DNA of 56,110 bases, taken from Anaerolineaceae bacterium. GTDB lineage: Bacteria > Chloroflexota > Anaerolineae > Anaerolineales > Villigracilaceae. Position 1 is the first letter of the stretch. Each line of letters starts with the position of its first letter. The notes beneath the pieces are model-generated. The model was given only the letters and a program-made list of their open reading frames with translations. It was not told the DNA's origin and ran no database searches. The position numbers were made by a program, and so were the translations under genes. Positions 1-8,435 of this stretch are shown here, one piece after another. Location: contig QZIJ01000137.1 in assembly GCA_003598975.1 (NCBI GenBank), forward strand, positions 1 to 56,110, given 5' to 3'.

Positions 1-784
1 AGCGCAGGCGTTCTTCCAGCGTAACCAGCGACTTGGGCGGGCGGTCGGACGAAACGATGATCTGCTTGTCCTGTCCATGCAGGGTGTTGAAGGTGTGGAA
101 AAATTCCTCCTGCGTGGATTCCTTGCCCGCGATGAACTGGATGTCGTCCACGAGCAAAACATCCGCAGAGCGATATTTCTCGCGGAATGCCTGTGTGGTG
201 TGGGTGCGAATGGCATTGATCATGTCATTCGTGAATTCTTCCGAAGAGACGTACAAGACGTTCAGCCCGCCCGCATAACAGGCGTTCCCGATGGCGTGCA
301 GGAGGTGGGTTTTGCCGAGTCCCACGCCTCCGTACAGGAAGAGGGGGTTGTATGCCCTTGCAGGCTTGTCCGCCACAGCCTGACAAGCCGCATGAGCCAG
401 CCGGTTGCCCGACCCAACGACGAACGTGTCGAAGGTGTAGCGCGGATTGAGGGTGACATGGCGGGGTTTCGGCTCGGGCGGGGTAATCTCAATGGAGGAA
501 GGAGCAGGTTCGGGGTCCGGGGTGGAGGCGGATTCCTCCGCTTGCGAGACGATAAAGTTGATGGAGACGTTCGAATTGAGAATTTCGATCAGGAGGCGGG
601 TGACATTGGTCGCAAGACGGCTTTCGAGCCAGTCGCGCGCATAGGCGTTGCGAACGCCAACGGTGAGAATCCCGTTTTCATACGCCAAAGGGCGCGTATC
701 GCGCACCCAGGTGTCGAAGGAGGCGCGGGGCATATCCATTTGAAGTTGTGCAAGTACCGATTGCCAAGCCTGCTCTGCGTTCAT
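1..784 (-). CDS. dnaA: DnaA chromosomal replication initiator, 3' end cut by window edge
   Basis: Replication initiator ATPase, read on the minus strand from the ATG at 784 and running off the left edge after about 261 residues. The visible part has domain I (start [15 protein letters not shown], including [12 protein letters not shown]), a short linker, then the AAA+ core beginning [12 protein letters not shown]. The core shows Walker A (GGVGLGKTH), Walker B (VLLVDDIQF) and a sensor 1-like [10 protein letters not shown] good ribosome site (GAGGA, 7 nt spacing) supports the start. The DNA-binding domain IV lies outside the window. Domain I is closely mirrored in the mobile-element initiator at 26134. 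Identification is very secure. Confidence 0.97.
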   Translation of the reverse strand, partial: MNAEQAWQSVLAQLQMDMPRASFDTWVRDTRPLAYENGILTVGVRNAYARDWLESRLATNVTRLLIEILNSNVSINFIVSQAEESASTPDPEPAPSSIEITPPEPKPRHVTLNPRYTFDTFVVGSGNRLAHAACQAVADKPARAYNPLFLYGGVGLGKTHLLHAIGNACYAGGLNVLYVSSEEFTNDMINAIRTHTTQAFREKYRSADVLLVDDIQFIAGKESTQEEFFHTFNTLHGQDKQIIVSSDRPPKSLVTLEERLR

Positions 785-1259
785 AAATGTTCCTCAATGT
801 GTGGTTGTTAAGTTTGTTTTTACGCGCATTGAACAAGTCCGCCCTTCAGCGGCTTTTGGAAGATGGTTATTGTTTTTTACTGTCGAATGTGTTACCGGGA
901 CTCGGACGTCGAAGACAGACATCCTTTATATCAGCGTGTCCCTATTCTAGCAGAACCTTTGAAATGATAACAGGCGAAAGACCTACGTTAAGTTAAAAAG
1001 ATTTGTTTTTTTAAGGTTGCTTTATGTTAAAGAATCGCTCCGTATTCATGGACAATGATGCGTTGTAGTAGAACAGACGTTTCAGCCAACAACGCCTATC
1101 GACCCGCAGTTACCCCCCATATATGGGTGTTTGGGGCTTTTTTTCGGCAGGGAAGGCATATCCATGTTAAAAAAACATAAGGTGAAACTTTTCCGATTTG
1201 CCTTGTATGAGACTCGAATTCCCGTGACTCATTTTGTAATCGTATGTTGAATCCGTGAT
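785..1259. other. Intergenic region upstream of dnaA
   Basis: This 475-bp gap separates the sensor kinase stop from the dnaA start, both on the minus strand. It should hold the dnaA promoter. I see a 12-bp perfect palindrome (CCCATATATGGG, 1116-1127) followed by G- and T-rich sequence, and AT-rich stretches near 990-1030. I found no cluster of TTATCCACA-type DnaA boxes, so I do not call an origin here. A short open frame across 1096-1287 has no coding character. Confidence 0.6.
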
Positions 1260-2936
1260 TTAACTTTTTATTCCGCGTGGAACCCATACAAAAACCGTCG
1301 TTCCTTCCCCCACAGTGGATGTAATATCGGTCTCACCGCCCACGGAATGCACGCGCGTTTGCATGTTCGCCAGTCCATGACCGATGGATGACTGCATGGT
1401 AGAGGCGTCGAAGCCTTTACCGTCGTCGCGGATTTCCATCAAGGCGCGTTCGTCGGTGGTCCAAAGGGAAATTTGGACGGTTTTTGCCTTCGCATGCTTG
1501 GCGGCATTGGCTAACGCCTCCTGGCATATATGGAACAACACCATGGATTGCGGCTGGGTCAGTTCCTTCAGGTCGGAATCGGGCATGGTGAAGACAACAT
1601 CGGAGAATGTATTGGCGCGATATTCGGCGATCAGGCGTTTTATGCCGCTTATTAAGCCGTCGTTGCCGAGTTGACGCGGTCTCAAGTCGAGAATATAGGC
1701 GCGGATGTCGCGGATCGCCTGATTCAAACCGCTGATGGCATGACTGATCTGCTCCTTTGCGGCTTGCGGGTCTTCATTCAACGTGTGCTGGACGCCTTCC
1801 AATGCCAGCCCAACGCCGTAAATGGACTGGATTATGCCGTCGTGCAGGTCCATGCCGATGCGATTGCGTTCCTCCAACACTGCCAAACGCCGCGCGTTGG
1901 CATGCAAACGGGCGTTTTCGATGGCAAGCCCCGCCCACGCGCCGACTGCGCGAAGCATTTGAATGCTCCGTTCTTCGAAAGGCTCCTTCGCGCGCGTGGC
2001 AACGCTCATAACGCCCATCAAATTTTCACCCGAAACCATGGGGATACACGCAATTTGTTGAAAGCCAGCCTGCACAACTGCATCGCGCAGAAAGGTTGTA
2101 TCCGTTTGCAGGGTATTGCTGATCAATGGCTGGCGGTTTTTCGCAACCATCCCGATGAAGCCATCTCCCAGATTAAAGGAATTTCTCGTCCAGAACGCTT
2201 CCGCGGCTTGACCGCGATGCAGAACCATGCGAAGCGTGGATTTATCCTCTTCGAGAAGGAATATCTCGCCCGCCTCCACCTTCATGTAGTTCATCACAAG
2301 CGCCAGCGTTTTATTAAGTATCTCGTCGAGTTCCAGGCTCGAGGTCAGAGTCGAGGCGATGCCGTTCAGGAGGGACATATCCACATGGCGGCGCGTCAAC
2401 GCCAGGTCGCGCTCCCGCATCTCTTCATATAACTGCGCGTTCGTGATGGCAATCGAGGCGTAGGTGGCAAGCATCTGGATGATCATCTCGTCATCCGAGG
2501 TAAATTCGGGCGCGTCCAACTTCTCGGTGAGATAGATCTGCCCCAACTGCCTTTCGGACGAGCGGATCGGCACGCCCAAAAACGACACCATGTACGGGTG
2601 ATGATCGGGGAAGCCAACCGAACGCGGATGCTCCTGAAGCACGGGAACCCGCAGGGGGATGGTCGTGTTCATCAACTCGCCGATCAAACCTTGCCCCACC
2701 GGCGGATGCGCGATTTTTTTGATCTCCTTCTCGGTCATTCCGACAGCGATGAACTTTTTGAGTTTCCCCACCTCATCCAACACGCCCAGCGCGGCGTACC
2801 GCGCGCCCGCCTGCTCGCATGCCGTGGATGCGATCCGCTCCAGCAGCGTTTCGAGCGAAACATCCTTCACCAGTTCCATGCTGGCGGCATGAAGCGCAAA
2901 CAGACGCTCCTGCAATTGTTCACGGGTTAGAAGCAT
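1260..2936 (-). CDS. GAF-domain sensor histidine kinase, NarL-partner type (HisKA_3)
   Basis: Cytoplasmic sensor kinase of 558 residues without membrane segments. Two GAF domains lie at roughly residues 20-175 and 190-350, followed by a HisKA_3 dimerisation domain with phospho-acceptor motif DLHDGI and a HATPase_c domain (HICQEALANAAKHA, DDGKGF, GHGLANM). By family it would phosphorylate a NarL/FixJ-type regulator, but no partner gene lies in the window. The longer frame to 3005 is rejected because TATAAT (minus strand, 2943-2948) sits 6 nt before the ATG at 2936, which suggests a leaderless transcript. Ligand unknown. Confidence 0.9.
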   Translation of the reverse strand: MLLTREQLQERLFALHAASMELVKDVSLETLLERIASTACEQAGARYAALGVLDEVGKLKKFIAVGMTEKEIKKIAHPPVGQGLIGELMNTTIPLRVPVLQEHPRSVGFPDHHPYMVSFLGVPIRSSERQLGQIYLTEKLDAPEFTSDDEMIIQMLATYASIAITNAQLYEEMRERDLALTRRHVDMSLLNGIASTLTSSLELDEILNKTLALVMNYMKVEAGEIFLLEEDKSTLRMVLHRGQAAEAFWTRNSFNLGDGFIGMVAKNRQPLISNTLQTDTTFLRDAVVQAGFQQIACIPMVSGENLMGVMSVATRAKEPFEERSIQMLRAVGAWAGLAIENARLHANARRLAVLEERNRIGMDLHDGIIQSIYGVGLALEGVQHTLNEDPQAAKEQISHAISGLNQAIRDIRAYILDLRPRQLGNDGLISGIKRLIAEYRANTFSDVVFTMPDSDLKELTQPQSMVLFHICQEALANAAKHAKAKTVQISLWTTDERALMEIRDDGKGFDASTMQSSIGHGLANMQTRVHSVGGETDITSTVGEGTTVFVWVPRGIKS

Positions 2937-2942
2937 ACAGAC

Positions 2943-2948
2943 ATTATA
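2943..2948 (-). promoter_or_regulatory. -10 box TATAAT of sensor kinase gene, leaderless start
   Basis: A perfect TATAAT on the minus strand ends 6 nt before the ATG at 2936. Initiation would then fall on or next to the start codon. No Shine-Dalgarno sequence is visible. The -35 region is weak. Confidence 0.5.
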
Positions 2949-2992
2949 ATCAATCAGGCGTATTTTGATAGAATTTGAAAGAACCCCAACCC

Positions 2993-2998
2993 TATACT
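2993..2998 (+). promoter_or_regulatory. Probable -10 box (TATACT) of HMG-CoA reductase gene
   Basis: TATACT lies 10 nt before the ATG at 3009, so the leader would be only a few nucleotides. There is no ribosome site. It is divergent from the kinase promoter about 45 bp away. Confidence 0.4.
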
Positions 2999-3008
2999 TG
3001 GACAACTT

Positions 3009-4334
3009 ATGACAACCTCCCGCATCTCCGGTTTTTACAATATGACGTTGGACGAGCGCCGCGCCAAACTAGCAGACGCGCCCGCCTCTTCGACTCCGCC
3101 CGAACTTGCCGCATGGACCTCAGGCGGACTCTCCGCCGAAGCCGCCGACCACATGATCGAAAACGTGATCGGCTTGCACAGCCTGCCGCTTGGAATTGCG
3201 CTCAACTTCATGGTCAACGGACGCGACGTGCTTGTTCCAATGGCAATCGAGGAACCATCCGTCGTGGCAGGCGCGTCGTTCATGGCGAAACTCGTCCGGG
3301 CAGGCGGCGGATTCCACGCCACAACCACCGACCCGCTCATGATCGGGCAGATGCAGGTCATCAATGTCACCAATTTAGATGAAGCGAAGCTCAAGTTATA
3401 CGAGCATAAAGCAGAACTCCTCGCCGAAGCAGACTCCATCGACCCCATCCTCAAAAAATTCGGCGGCGGCGCAAGAGACCTCGAGGTTCGAATATTCGAT
3501 AATTCGCCAATCGGAGGCTTTTTGGTTGTTCACCTGATCTATGATGTGCGCGATGCGATGGGCGCAAACGCTGTCAATACGGCATGCGAAAGACTTGCGC
3601 CAAGAATTGAGGCGATCACAGGCGGCAAAGTCCATTTGCGGATTTTGTCCAATCTGGCAGACCGAAGAATCGCCCGCGCGCGCTGTACGATCCCTGTCAA
3701 ATCGCTGGCATTTGAATCCGTGGGGCAAGTTTCCAACTTGCCGAATGGACAAATTGGAAATTTGTCTTACAGTGGCGAGGAAGTCCGCGACGGCATCATC
3801 GCCGCCTACGCCTTCGCCGCCGTGGACCCGTACCGCGCCGCCACTCACAACAAGGGCATCATGAACGGCGTGGACTCGGTGGTCATCGCCACAGGCAACG
3901 ATTGGCGCGCCATCGAAGCGGGAGCGCACGCCTACGCGGCACGGACAGGCAGGTACGCCTCCCTCTCCACTTGGGGCAAAGACGCGGACGGAAACCTCGT
4001 CGGCACGCTTGAGATGCCGATGGCGGTGGGCATCGTCGGCGGCGCGACCAAGGTTCACCCGGCGGCGCAAGCGGCGGTCAAACTCATGGGCGTGAAAACC
4101 GCCAACGAACTGGCGGAGATCATCGTCTCGGTGGGACTCGCACAAAACATGGCGGCACTGCGCGCCCTCGCCACCGAAGGCATCCAACGCGGACACATGT
4201 CGCTGCACGCAAGGCAGGTTGCCATTGCCGCTGGCGCGACAGGCGAACTGGTGGAAAAGGTCGCCAGTCAGATGGTGGCGGAGAAGGTGGTGAGGATTGA
4301 TAGGGCAGAAGAGATTTTGAAAGGGATAAAATAG
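3009..4334 (+). CDS. mvaA: Hydroxymethylglutaryl-CoA reductase, class II
   Basis: Reduces HMG-CoA to mevalonate (441 residues, near the usual length for class II enzymes). Visible motifs are ENVIGLHSLPLG, EEPSVVAGAS, DAMGAN, DPYRAATHNKGIMNG, GTLEMPMAVG and the catalytic-His region RGHMSLHARQ. Just before the motif SGEEVRDG there is an extra in-frame peptide of about 16 residues (VGQVSNLPNGQIGNLS) encoded by two tandem palindromes at 3724-3766. It appears to be a repeat element tolerated by the protein. HMG-CoA synthase, thiolase and DUF35 genes elsewhere in the window complete the upper mevalonate pathway. Function is secure; the insert's effect is unknown. Confidence 0.95.
   Translation: MTTSRISGFYNMTLDERRAKLADAPASSTPPELAAWTSGGLSAEAADHMIENVIGLHSLPLGIALNFMVNGRDVLVPMAIEEPSVVAGASFMAKLVRAGGGFHATTTDPLMIGQMQVINVTNLDEAKLKLYEHKAELLAEADSIDPILKKFGGGARDLEVRIFDNSPIGGFLVVHLIYDVRDAMGANAVNTACERLAPRIEAITGGKVHLRILSNLADRRIARARCTIPVKSLAFESVGQVSNLPNGQIGNLSYSGEEVRDGIIAAYAFAAVDPYRAATHNKGIMNGVDSVVIATGNDWRAIEAGAHAYAARTGRYASLSTWGKDADGNLVGTLEMPMAVGIVGGATKVHPAAQAAVKLMGVKTANELAEIIVSVGLAQNMAALRALATEGIQRGHMSLHARQVAIAAGATGELVEKVASQMVAEKVVRIDRAEEILKGIK
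3724..3766. repeat. Double palindromic repeat inserted in frame in the HMG-CoA reductase gene
   Basis: Two adjacent hairpins, each with perfect 8-bp arms and a 3-nt loop: GGCAAGTT-TCC-AACTTGCC (3724-3742) and GACAAATT-GGA-AATTTGTC (3748-3766). The two are related in sequence. They encode an extra peptide absent from the family consensus as I know it. Confidence 0.85.
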
Positions 4335-4338
4335 GTTT

Positions 4339-4602
4339 ATGGATGTAAAACGCGTTCTCACCTCCGAAGAAATCTCCGCGATTGTGGATGGACTTAATAC
4401 AATTGACCATGCACAGATGGAGTTACTTGCAAAAATGCCGCCTGGAAAAAGAATTTATCCCAGCTTGCGCGCCAGCGCCATGATACGCGCTGGTTTGCGA
4501 ACTGCATTTAAAAGAAAGTTCCCTAACCTTTCGTTATCGGAAATCAACATGAAAATTCTGGATTATCTGATTTTCATGGATGGCAAATATGGACATGCTT
4601 GA
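4339..4602 (+). CDS. Hypothetical protein paired with a nucleotidyltransferase
   Basis: An 87-residue soluble protein that I do not recognise as a named family. It has helical, basic stretches in the middle and no signal or membrane segment. It starts 4 bp after the HMG-CoA reductase stop and overlaps the nucleotidyltransferase reading frame at 4589 by 14 bp. This suggests a coupled two-gene unit in which this protein is the partner of the nucleotidyltransferase, as in many toxin-antitoxin-like arrangements. The partner gene is now broken, so this may be a surviving half. Function is inferred from context only. Confidence 0.6.
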   Translation: MDVKRVLTSEEISAIVDGLNTIDHAQMELLAKMPPGKRIYPSLRASAMIRAGLRTAFKRKFPNLSLSEINMKILDYLIFMDGKYGHA

Positions 4603-5313
4603 TTTTTACATCCGTGCTGTGAAAGCATTGGACGAAATCAGCGCGCCCTATATGATTGTCGGAGCGTTTGGCGGCACAATCTATAGTATTGCTCTGCAAA
4701 AACTACGCCTACCGCGAAGATTTTGCGCGTAGGTCGGATTGCCAATCCGACTTACTTTGGCTGCGGCTTGCCGCGCTATGGAATCACCCGCGCCACTCAT
4801 GATATTGACATCATTGTAGATCTACGTGAAACCGATTATGAAGCCCTCTCCCAAAAATTCCCTCTCCCGCGTTACTATGCCGACCCTGAAATGATGAAGA
4901 ATTCTGTTGAAATGGGAATTATGTTCAATATCATTGATTCGAGTGAGGGCATAAAAGCAGACCTCGTTCCTTTGAAACGCGAGCCTGATTATCAACATGC
5001 CTTTGATCGCCGCATACGCGAGACCTTCACCGATGAAAATGAAGAACCATTTGAGGCGTGGGTTGCGCAACCGACGGACATCATTATCGGAAAATTACAA
5101 GCATGGAATGAAGGCAGGTCAAACAAACACCCCGACGACATTTTCGCCATTTTATTTTTTTGCCTGCGCGGATACAGTAAATACCAGATTGATATAGAAG
5201 AAGTTGCCGAACACGCCGCCCGCATCGGACCAGAGACCCTCGACATGTGGCTAAAAACCCTTGCAAAAGCAAGAAATGAAATCGAAAAAGGGGACACGCC
5301 GCGCAAGTGGTGA
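4589..5313 (+). pseudogene. Nucleotidyltransferase (AbiEii/DUF6036-like), broken by a palindromic repeat
   Basis: The frame opens at ATG 4589 (MDMLDFYIRAVKALDEISAP, then YMIVGAFGGT), the expected N-terminus of a minimal nucleotidyltransferase with its GAFGG motif. It runs into TAG at 4730-4732 at the edge of a palindromic repeat. The rest of the domain resumes in another frame at about 4780 (GITRATHDIDIIVDL, holding the DxD metal motif) and continues to 5313. The repeat and surrounding bases therefore separate the two halves and shift the frame. An internal start could still give the C-terminal part, but it would lack the GG motif. Most likely non-functional. Confidence 0.75.
4733..4751. repeat. 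Palindromic repeat GTCGGATTG-C-CAATCCGAC
   Basis: Perfect 9-bp arms around a single central C. A second imperfect stem (CTACGC near 4703 and GCGTAG at 4727-4732) encloses its left side. It sits exactly at the break in the nucleotidyltransferase gene. Confidence 0.85.
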
Positions 5314-5584
5314 ATAAACCCGTTTCAGCCCGCGAGTCCGCGTCAAAGTCCGTTGTGCAACCATCCGCGCATCCGCTCTGCGGAGCAATCCGTTGAAAAC
5401 CGCACGCAGGATTGAAGTCAAAGTTTTGGTATGTGTAATCCAGCCCTGAAATGCGCCTCGCAGATTGTGGAGGAGAAAGCGGTACAGATTGACTGAGAAG
5501 AAGAGATCGTGAAAAGGCTTGAAATTCGATAATTTGATATTTGCGCTCTTTCAAAGAGAATAGTTTTTCAGTTAGAATAAAAAA

Positions 5585-6475
5585 ATGACAAAAGACATTT
5601 TTGACAAAATCTTTCAAGGCGATTGCGAGAAAATTCTTCAAGATTTTCCCGACAATTGTATTGATTTAATTTTCACTTCCCCCCCCTACGCAGACCAACG
5701 CGCAAAAACGTATGGGGGTATCAAACCAGATAACTATGTTGAATGGTTTTTACCTAAGGCCGCAGAATTTAAGCGCATTCTAAAACCCAGTGGAACATTC
5801 ATTTTAAATATCAAGGAAAGAGTCGTAGACGGTGAGCGCCACACTTACGTAATAGATTTAATTTTAAAAATGCGCGAACAAGGGTGGCTTTGGACGGAAG
5901 AATTCATGTGGCACAAAAAAAATTCCTATCCAGGAAAATGGCCGAATCGTTTTCGCGACAATTGGGAAAGGCTTATTCAATTCAACAAAGCGAAAGCTTT
6001 TGCTATGTACCAAGAAGCCGTTATGGTTCCAATTGGCGATTGGGCAAAAGACCGTTTGGCAAATTTAAGCGAAACCGACAAAATACGCGACGAGTCAAGG
6101 GCTGGCAGCGGTTTCGGGAAAAATGTTTCTAATTGGATTGGAAGAGATATGGTTTATCCGACCAATGTTTTACATATGGCAACGGAAACTGGCAACAAAA
6201 ATCATAGCGCGGTATTTCCGCTTGATTTACCACAATGGTTTATTAAATTGTTTACCAAGCCAGGAGACGTTGTTTTAGATCCGTTTGTCGGTTCAGGGAC
6301 AACCGCATTAGCCGCTATAAAGCTGGGACGGCATTTTGTTGGAATTGATATTAGTCCTGAATATGTTGAGATATCAAACCAACGGCTTTTAGAAACTCAA
6401 CTTCGGTTACCGACAATTGCCGAGAAAAAGGCAAAATATTCTGTTTCTAAAAATGGAAAGAGACACAAAAAATGA
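5585..6475 (+). CDS. Amino-group DNA methyltransferase of a type II R-M system
   Basis: A 296-residue SAM-dependent DNA methyltransferase with beta-class motif order. Motif IV comes first (TSPPYADQR, residues about 31-39) and motif I is near the C-terminus (DPFVGSGTTALAA). The SPPY form is common in N4-cytosine and some N6-adenine enzymes, so the modified base is not settled. Its stop codon overlaps the start of the endonuclease gene (ATGA), indicating a coupled pair. The locus is clearly more AT-rich than the flanking mevalonate genes, consistent with acquisition by transfer. The recognition sequence cannot be read from the sequence. Confidence 0.9.
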   Translation: MTKDIFDKIFQGDCEKILQDFPDNCIDLIFTSPPYADQRAKTYGGIKPDNYVEWFLPKAAEFKRILKPSGTFILNIKERVVDGERHTYVIDLILKMREQGWLWTEEFMWHKKNSYPGKWPNRFRDNWERLIQFNKAKAFAMYQEAVMVPIGDWAKDRLANLSETDKIRDESRAGSGFGKNVSNWIGRDMVYPTNVLHMATETGNKNHSAVFPLDLPQWFIKLFTKPGDVVLDPFVGSGTTALAAIKLGRHFVGIDISPEYVEISNQRLLETQLRLPTIAEKKAKYSVSKNGKRHKK

Positions 6476-7215
6476 ATTCAATAAACTTGAACGATGTGAG
6501 AGATTATGTAAACGAGAATATTGTTGATTTCCATCAACGGCGCTTGAAATCGCTTGAGGAATTGAGGCTTGAAAAATTATTGACAAAGAATCCATATCTT
6601 TTCAAAGCAAAAAATCTATTAACTGCCAACGCTCTCATCGAAGATTTGTTGTCCGCCTTTTTATCTTCATCCGAAGAAAAATTGTTTGGTGACTTTCTTG
6701 AAGGGTTGGCTGTGTTTGTCGCTCAAAAAACTTGTGGGGGTCATAAGTCTACGGCTCAAGGTGTAGATTTGGAGTTCTTCAACAACGACACACATTACAT
6801 TGTCTCAATAAAATCTGGACCAAATTGGGGCAACAGTTCTCAACAAGATAAATTGGAACAAGACTTAAAAACAGCCGTTGCAAGATTGAAGCAATCAAAG
6901 CGTTCTTCAAACATTCAACCAGTTTTGGGAATTTGTTACGGGAAAACAAGAACTACGTTCTTGCGGGGTTACATGAAAATTGTTGGTCAAAATTTCTGGT
7001 ATTTGATTAGCGAGAATCCAAATCTATATACAGACATCGTTGAACCAATTGGATATAGAGCAAGAGAACACAATGAAGATTTTGCAAAAAAGAAGGCGGG
7101 AATAGTCAACATGTTTGCGATGGAGTTTATTCCAAAGTTTTGTAACCCATCGAATGGTTATATTGACTGGGTTAAACTTGTCCAATTCAATAGCGGCAAT
7201 TACAAGCCTGATTAA
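6472..7215 (+). CDS. Type II restriction endonuclease, EcoO109I/PmeII-like
   Basis: A 247-residue protein that overlaps the methyltransferase stop by 4 bp. Family-like segments are TKNPYLFKAKN, LSSSEEKLFGDFLE and GVDLEFFNN, followed by IKSGPNWGNSSQ. The Asp of GVDLEF and the Lys of IKSG fit a PD-(D/E)xK nuclease core with a substituted acidic position. The assignment to the EcoO109I/PmeII-like family rests on my memory of these motifs. It should cut the sequence protected by the adjacent methylase. AT-rich like its partner. Confidence 0.75.
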   Translation: MNSINLNDVRDYVNENIVDFHQRRLKSLEELRLEKLLTKNPYLFKAKNLLTANALIEDLLSAFLSSSEEKLFGDFLEGLAVFVAQKTCGGHKSTAQGVDLEFFNNDTHYIVSIKSGPNWGNSSQQDKLEQDLKTAVARLKQSKRSSNIQPVLGICYGKTRTTFLRGYMKIVGQNFWYLISENPNLYTDIVEPIGYRAREHNEDFAKKKAGIVNMFAMEFIPKFCNPSNGYIDWVKLVQFNSGNYKPD

Positions 7216-7240
7216 ACGCCGCTTGCAATAAAAGGTTTAA

Positions 7241-8320
7241 ATGACAACCCCTCACCCCCACTCCCCCACCCTCCTCAAACCTGCCAAGCCCGTTGGCATC
7301 ATTGGCTATGGCGCGTACGTGCCGCGCTATCGCCTGCCCGCCAAGGAAGTCGCACGCGTATGGACGGGCGGCAAAGGCGGACTCCCCATCAAGGAGAAAG
7401 CCGTCCCTGGGCTGGATGAAGACGTGATCACCATGTCCATTGAAGCGGCGCGCAACGCCATGAAACGGGCGCAGATCGACCCGACCGAATTGCGGGCGGT
7501 CTGGGTCGGATCAGAGTCGCACCCTTATGCGGTGAAACCAACTTCCACTTTGGTCGCTGAAGCGATTGGCGCCGTTCCCAACACGCAAGCCGCGGACTGG
7601 GAATTCGCCTGCAAGGCTGGTACTGAGGCGCTCGTCGCCGCGATGGGTCTGGTCGGCTCGGGCATGGGTCACTATGCCATGGCAATCGGCATGGACACCG
7701 CGCAGGGCAAGCCTGGCGACGCGCTCGAATACACCGCGGGCGCGGGCGGCGGCGCGTACATCCTCGGTCCCGCCGAAGAGTCGTTGGCGGTCATCAACGC
7801 CTCGTATTCCTACGTCACCGACACGCCCGATTTCTGGCGGCGCGAATATCAGAAATATCCCGAACACGGCATGCGCTTCACGGGCGAACCCGCCTACTTC
7901 AAGCACATCACCGAAGCCGCCACGCATTTGATGGAAGCGATGGGCTCCACTGCCAAGGATTACAAGTGGGCGATCTTCCACCAGCCGAACGTCAAGTTTC
8001 CGCAGCGCGTGGCGGGACAACTTGGATTCTCCGCCGAACAGATCGAACCCGGCTTGCTCGTCGGCACGATCGGAAATACATACGCGGGCGCAGCGATGAT
8101 CGGGCTGACTGCGACTCTCGACATCGCCCAACCCGGTGACCGAATCCTCGTCGTCTCTTTCGGCTCCGGGGCTGGCTCCGACGCCTTCGACATTACCGTC
8201 ACTGATAAAGTGACTGCCAGGCAAAACCTTGCCACGAAGACTCAGGAATACATTGCGCGGCGGACAGAGATCGATTACGCCACGTATGTCCGCTTCCGCG
8301 GCAAGTTGGCGCTGAAGTAA
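7241..8320 (+). CDS. Hydroxymethylglutaryl-CoA synthase, archaeal type
   Basis: Condenses acetyl-CoA with acetoacetyl-CoA to HMG-CoA (359 residues). Motifs are [15 protein letters not shown] at the N-terminus, the nucleophile Cys near residue 124 in [12 protein letters not shown], the acid-base His region [11 protein letters not shown], and [12 protein letters not shown] near the C-terminus. This short form is the archaeal type that works in a complex with a thiolase and a DUF35 OB-fold protein. The thiolase gene follows directly, and a DUF35 gene lies at 18162. A palindromic repeat fills the gap to the thiolase. Very secure. Confidence 0.95.
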   Translation: MTTPHPHSPTLLKPAKPVGIIGYGAYVPRYRLPAKEVARVWTGGKGGLPIKEKAVPGLDEDVITMSIEAARNAMKRAQIDPTELRAVWVGSESHPYAVKPTSTLVAEAIGAVPNTQAADWEFACKAGTEALVAAMGLVGSGMGHYAMAIGMDTAQGKPGDALEYTAGAGGGAYILGPAEESLAVINASYSYVTDTPDFWRREYQKYPEHGMRFTGEPAYFKHITEAATHLMEAMGSTAKDYKWAIFHQPNVKFPQRVAGQLGFSAEQIEPGLLVGTIGNTYAGAAMIGLTATLDIAQPGDRILVVSFGSGAGSDAFDITVTDKVTARQNLATKTQEYIARRTEIDYATYVRFRGKLALK

Positions 8321-8327
8321 ATTATCC

Positions 8328-8423
8328 TGTCATTGCGAGGGCGTTCTTGCTTTTTGCCCGAAGCAATCTCCAACTCAACGAGCGAGATTGCTTCGTCGGG
8401 CTGGCGCCCTCCTCGCAATGACA
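8328..8423. repeat. Nested palindromic repeat (TGTCATTGCGAGG family)
   Basis: Outer arms TGTCATTGCGAGG (8328-8340) and CCTCGCAATGACA (8411-8423) are perfect inverted copies. Inner arms GAAGCAATCTC (8360-8370) and GAGATTGCTTC (8384-8394) are also perfect. A related copy lies inside the heparinase gene at 11296-11389. It occupies the HMG-CoA synthase to thiolase spacer. Confidence 0.9.
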
Positions 8424-8435
8424 AAAGGTGAGTAC

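Noticed and set aside
77-811. Plus-strand open frame of 244 codons over dnaA
   Set aside because: It is the antisense shadow of the clearly conserved DnaA frame on the minus strand.
785-1259. Possible chromosomal origin upstream of dnaA
   Set aside because: No cluster of TTATCCACA-like boxes was found; only AT-rich stretches and one short palindrome.
1190-1260. tRNA-like sequence on the minus strand (AATTCGAGTC resembles a T-loop)
   Set aside because: The T-stem does not pair properly and no acceptor or anticodon arms can be folded around it.
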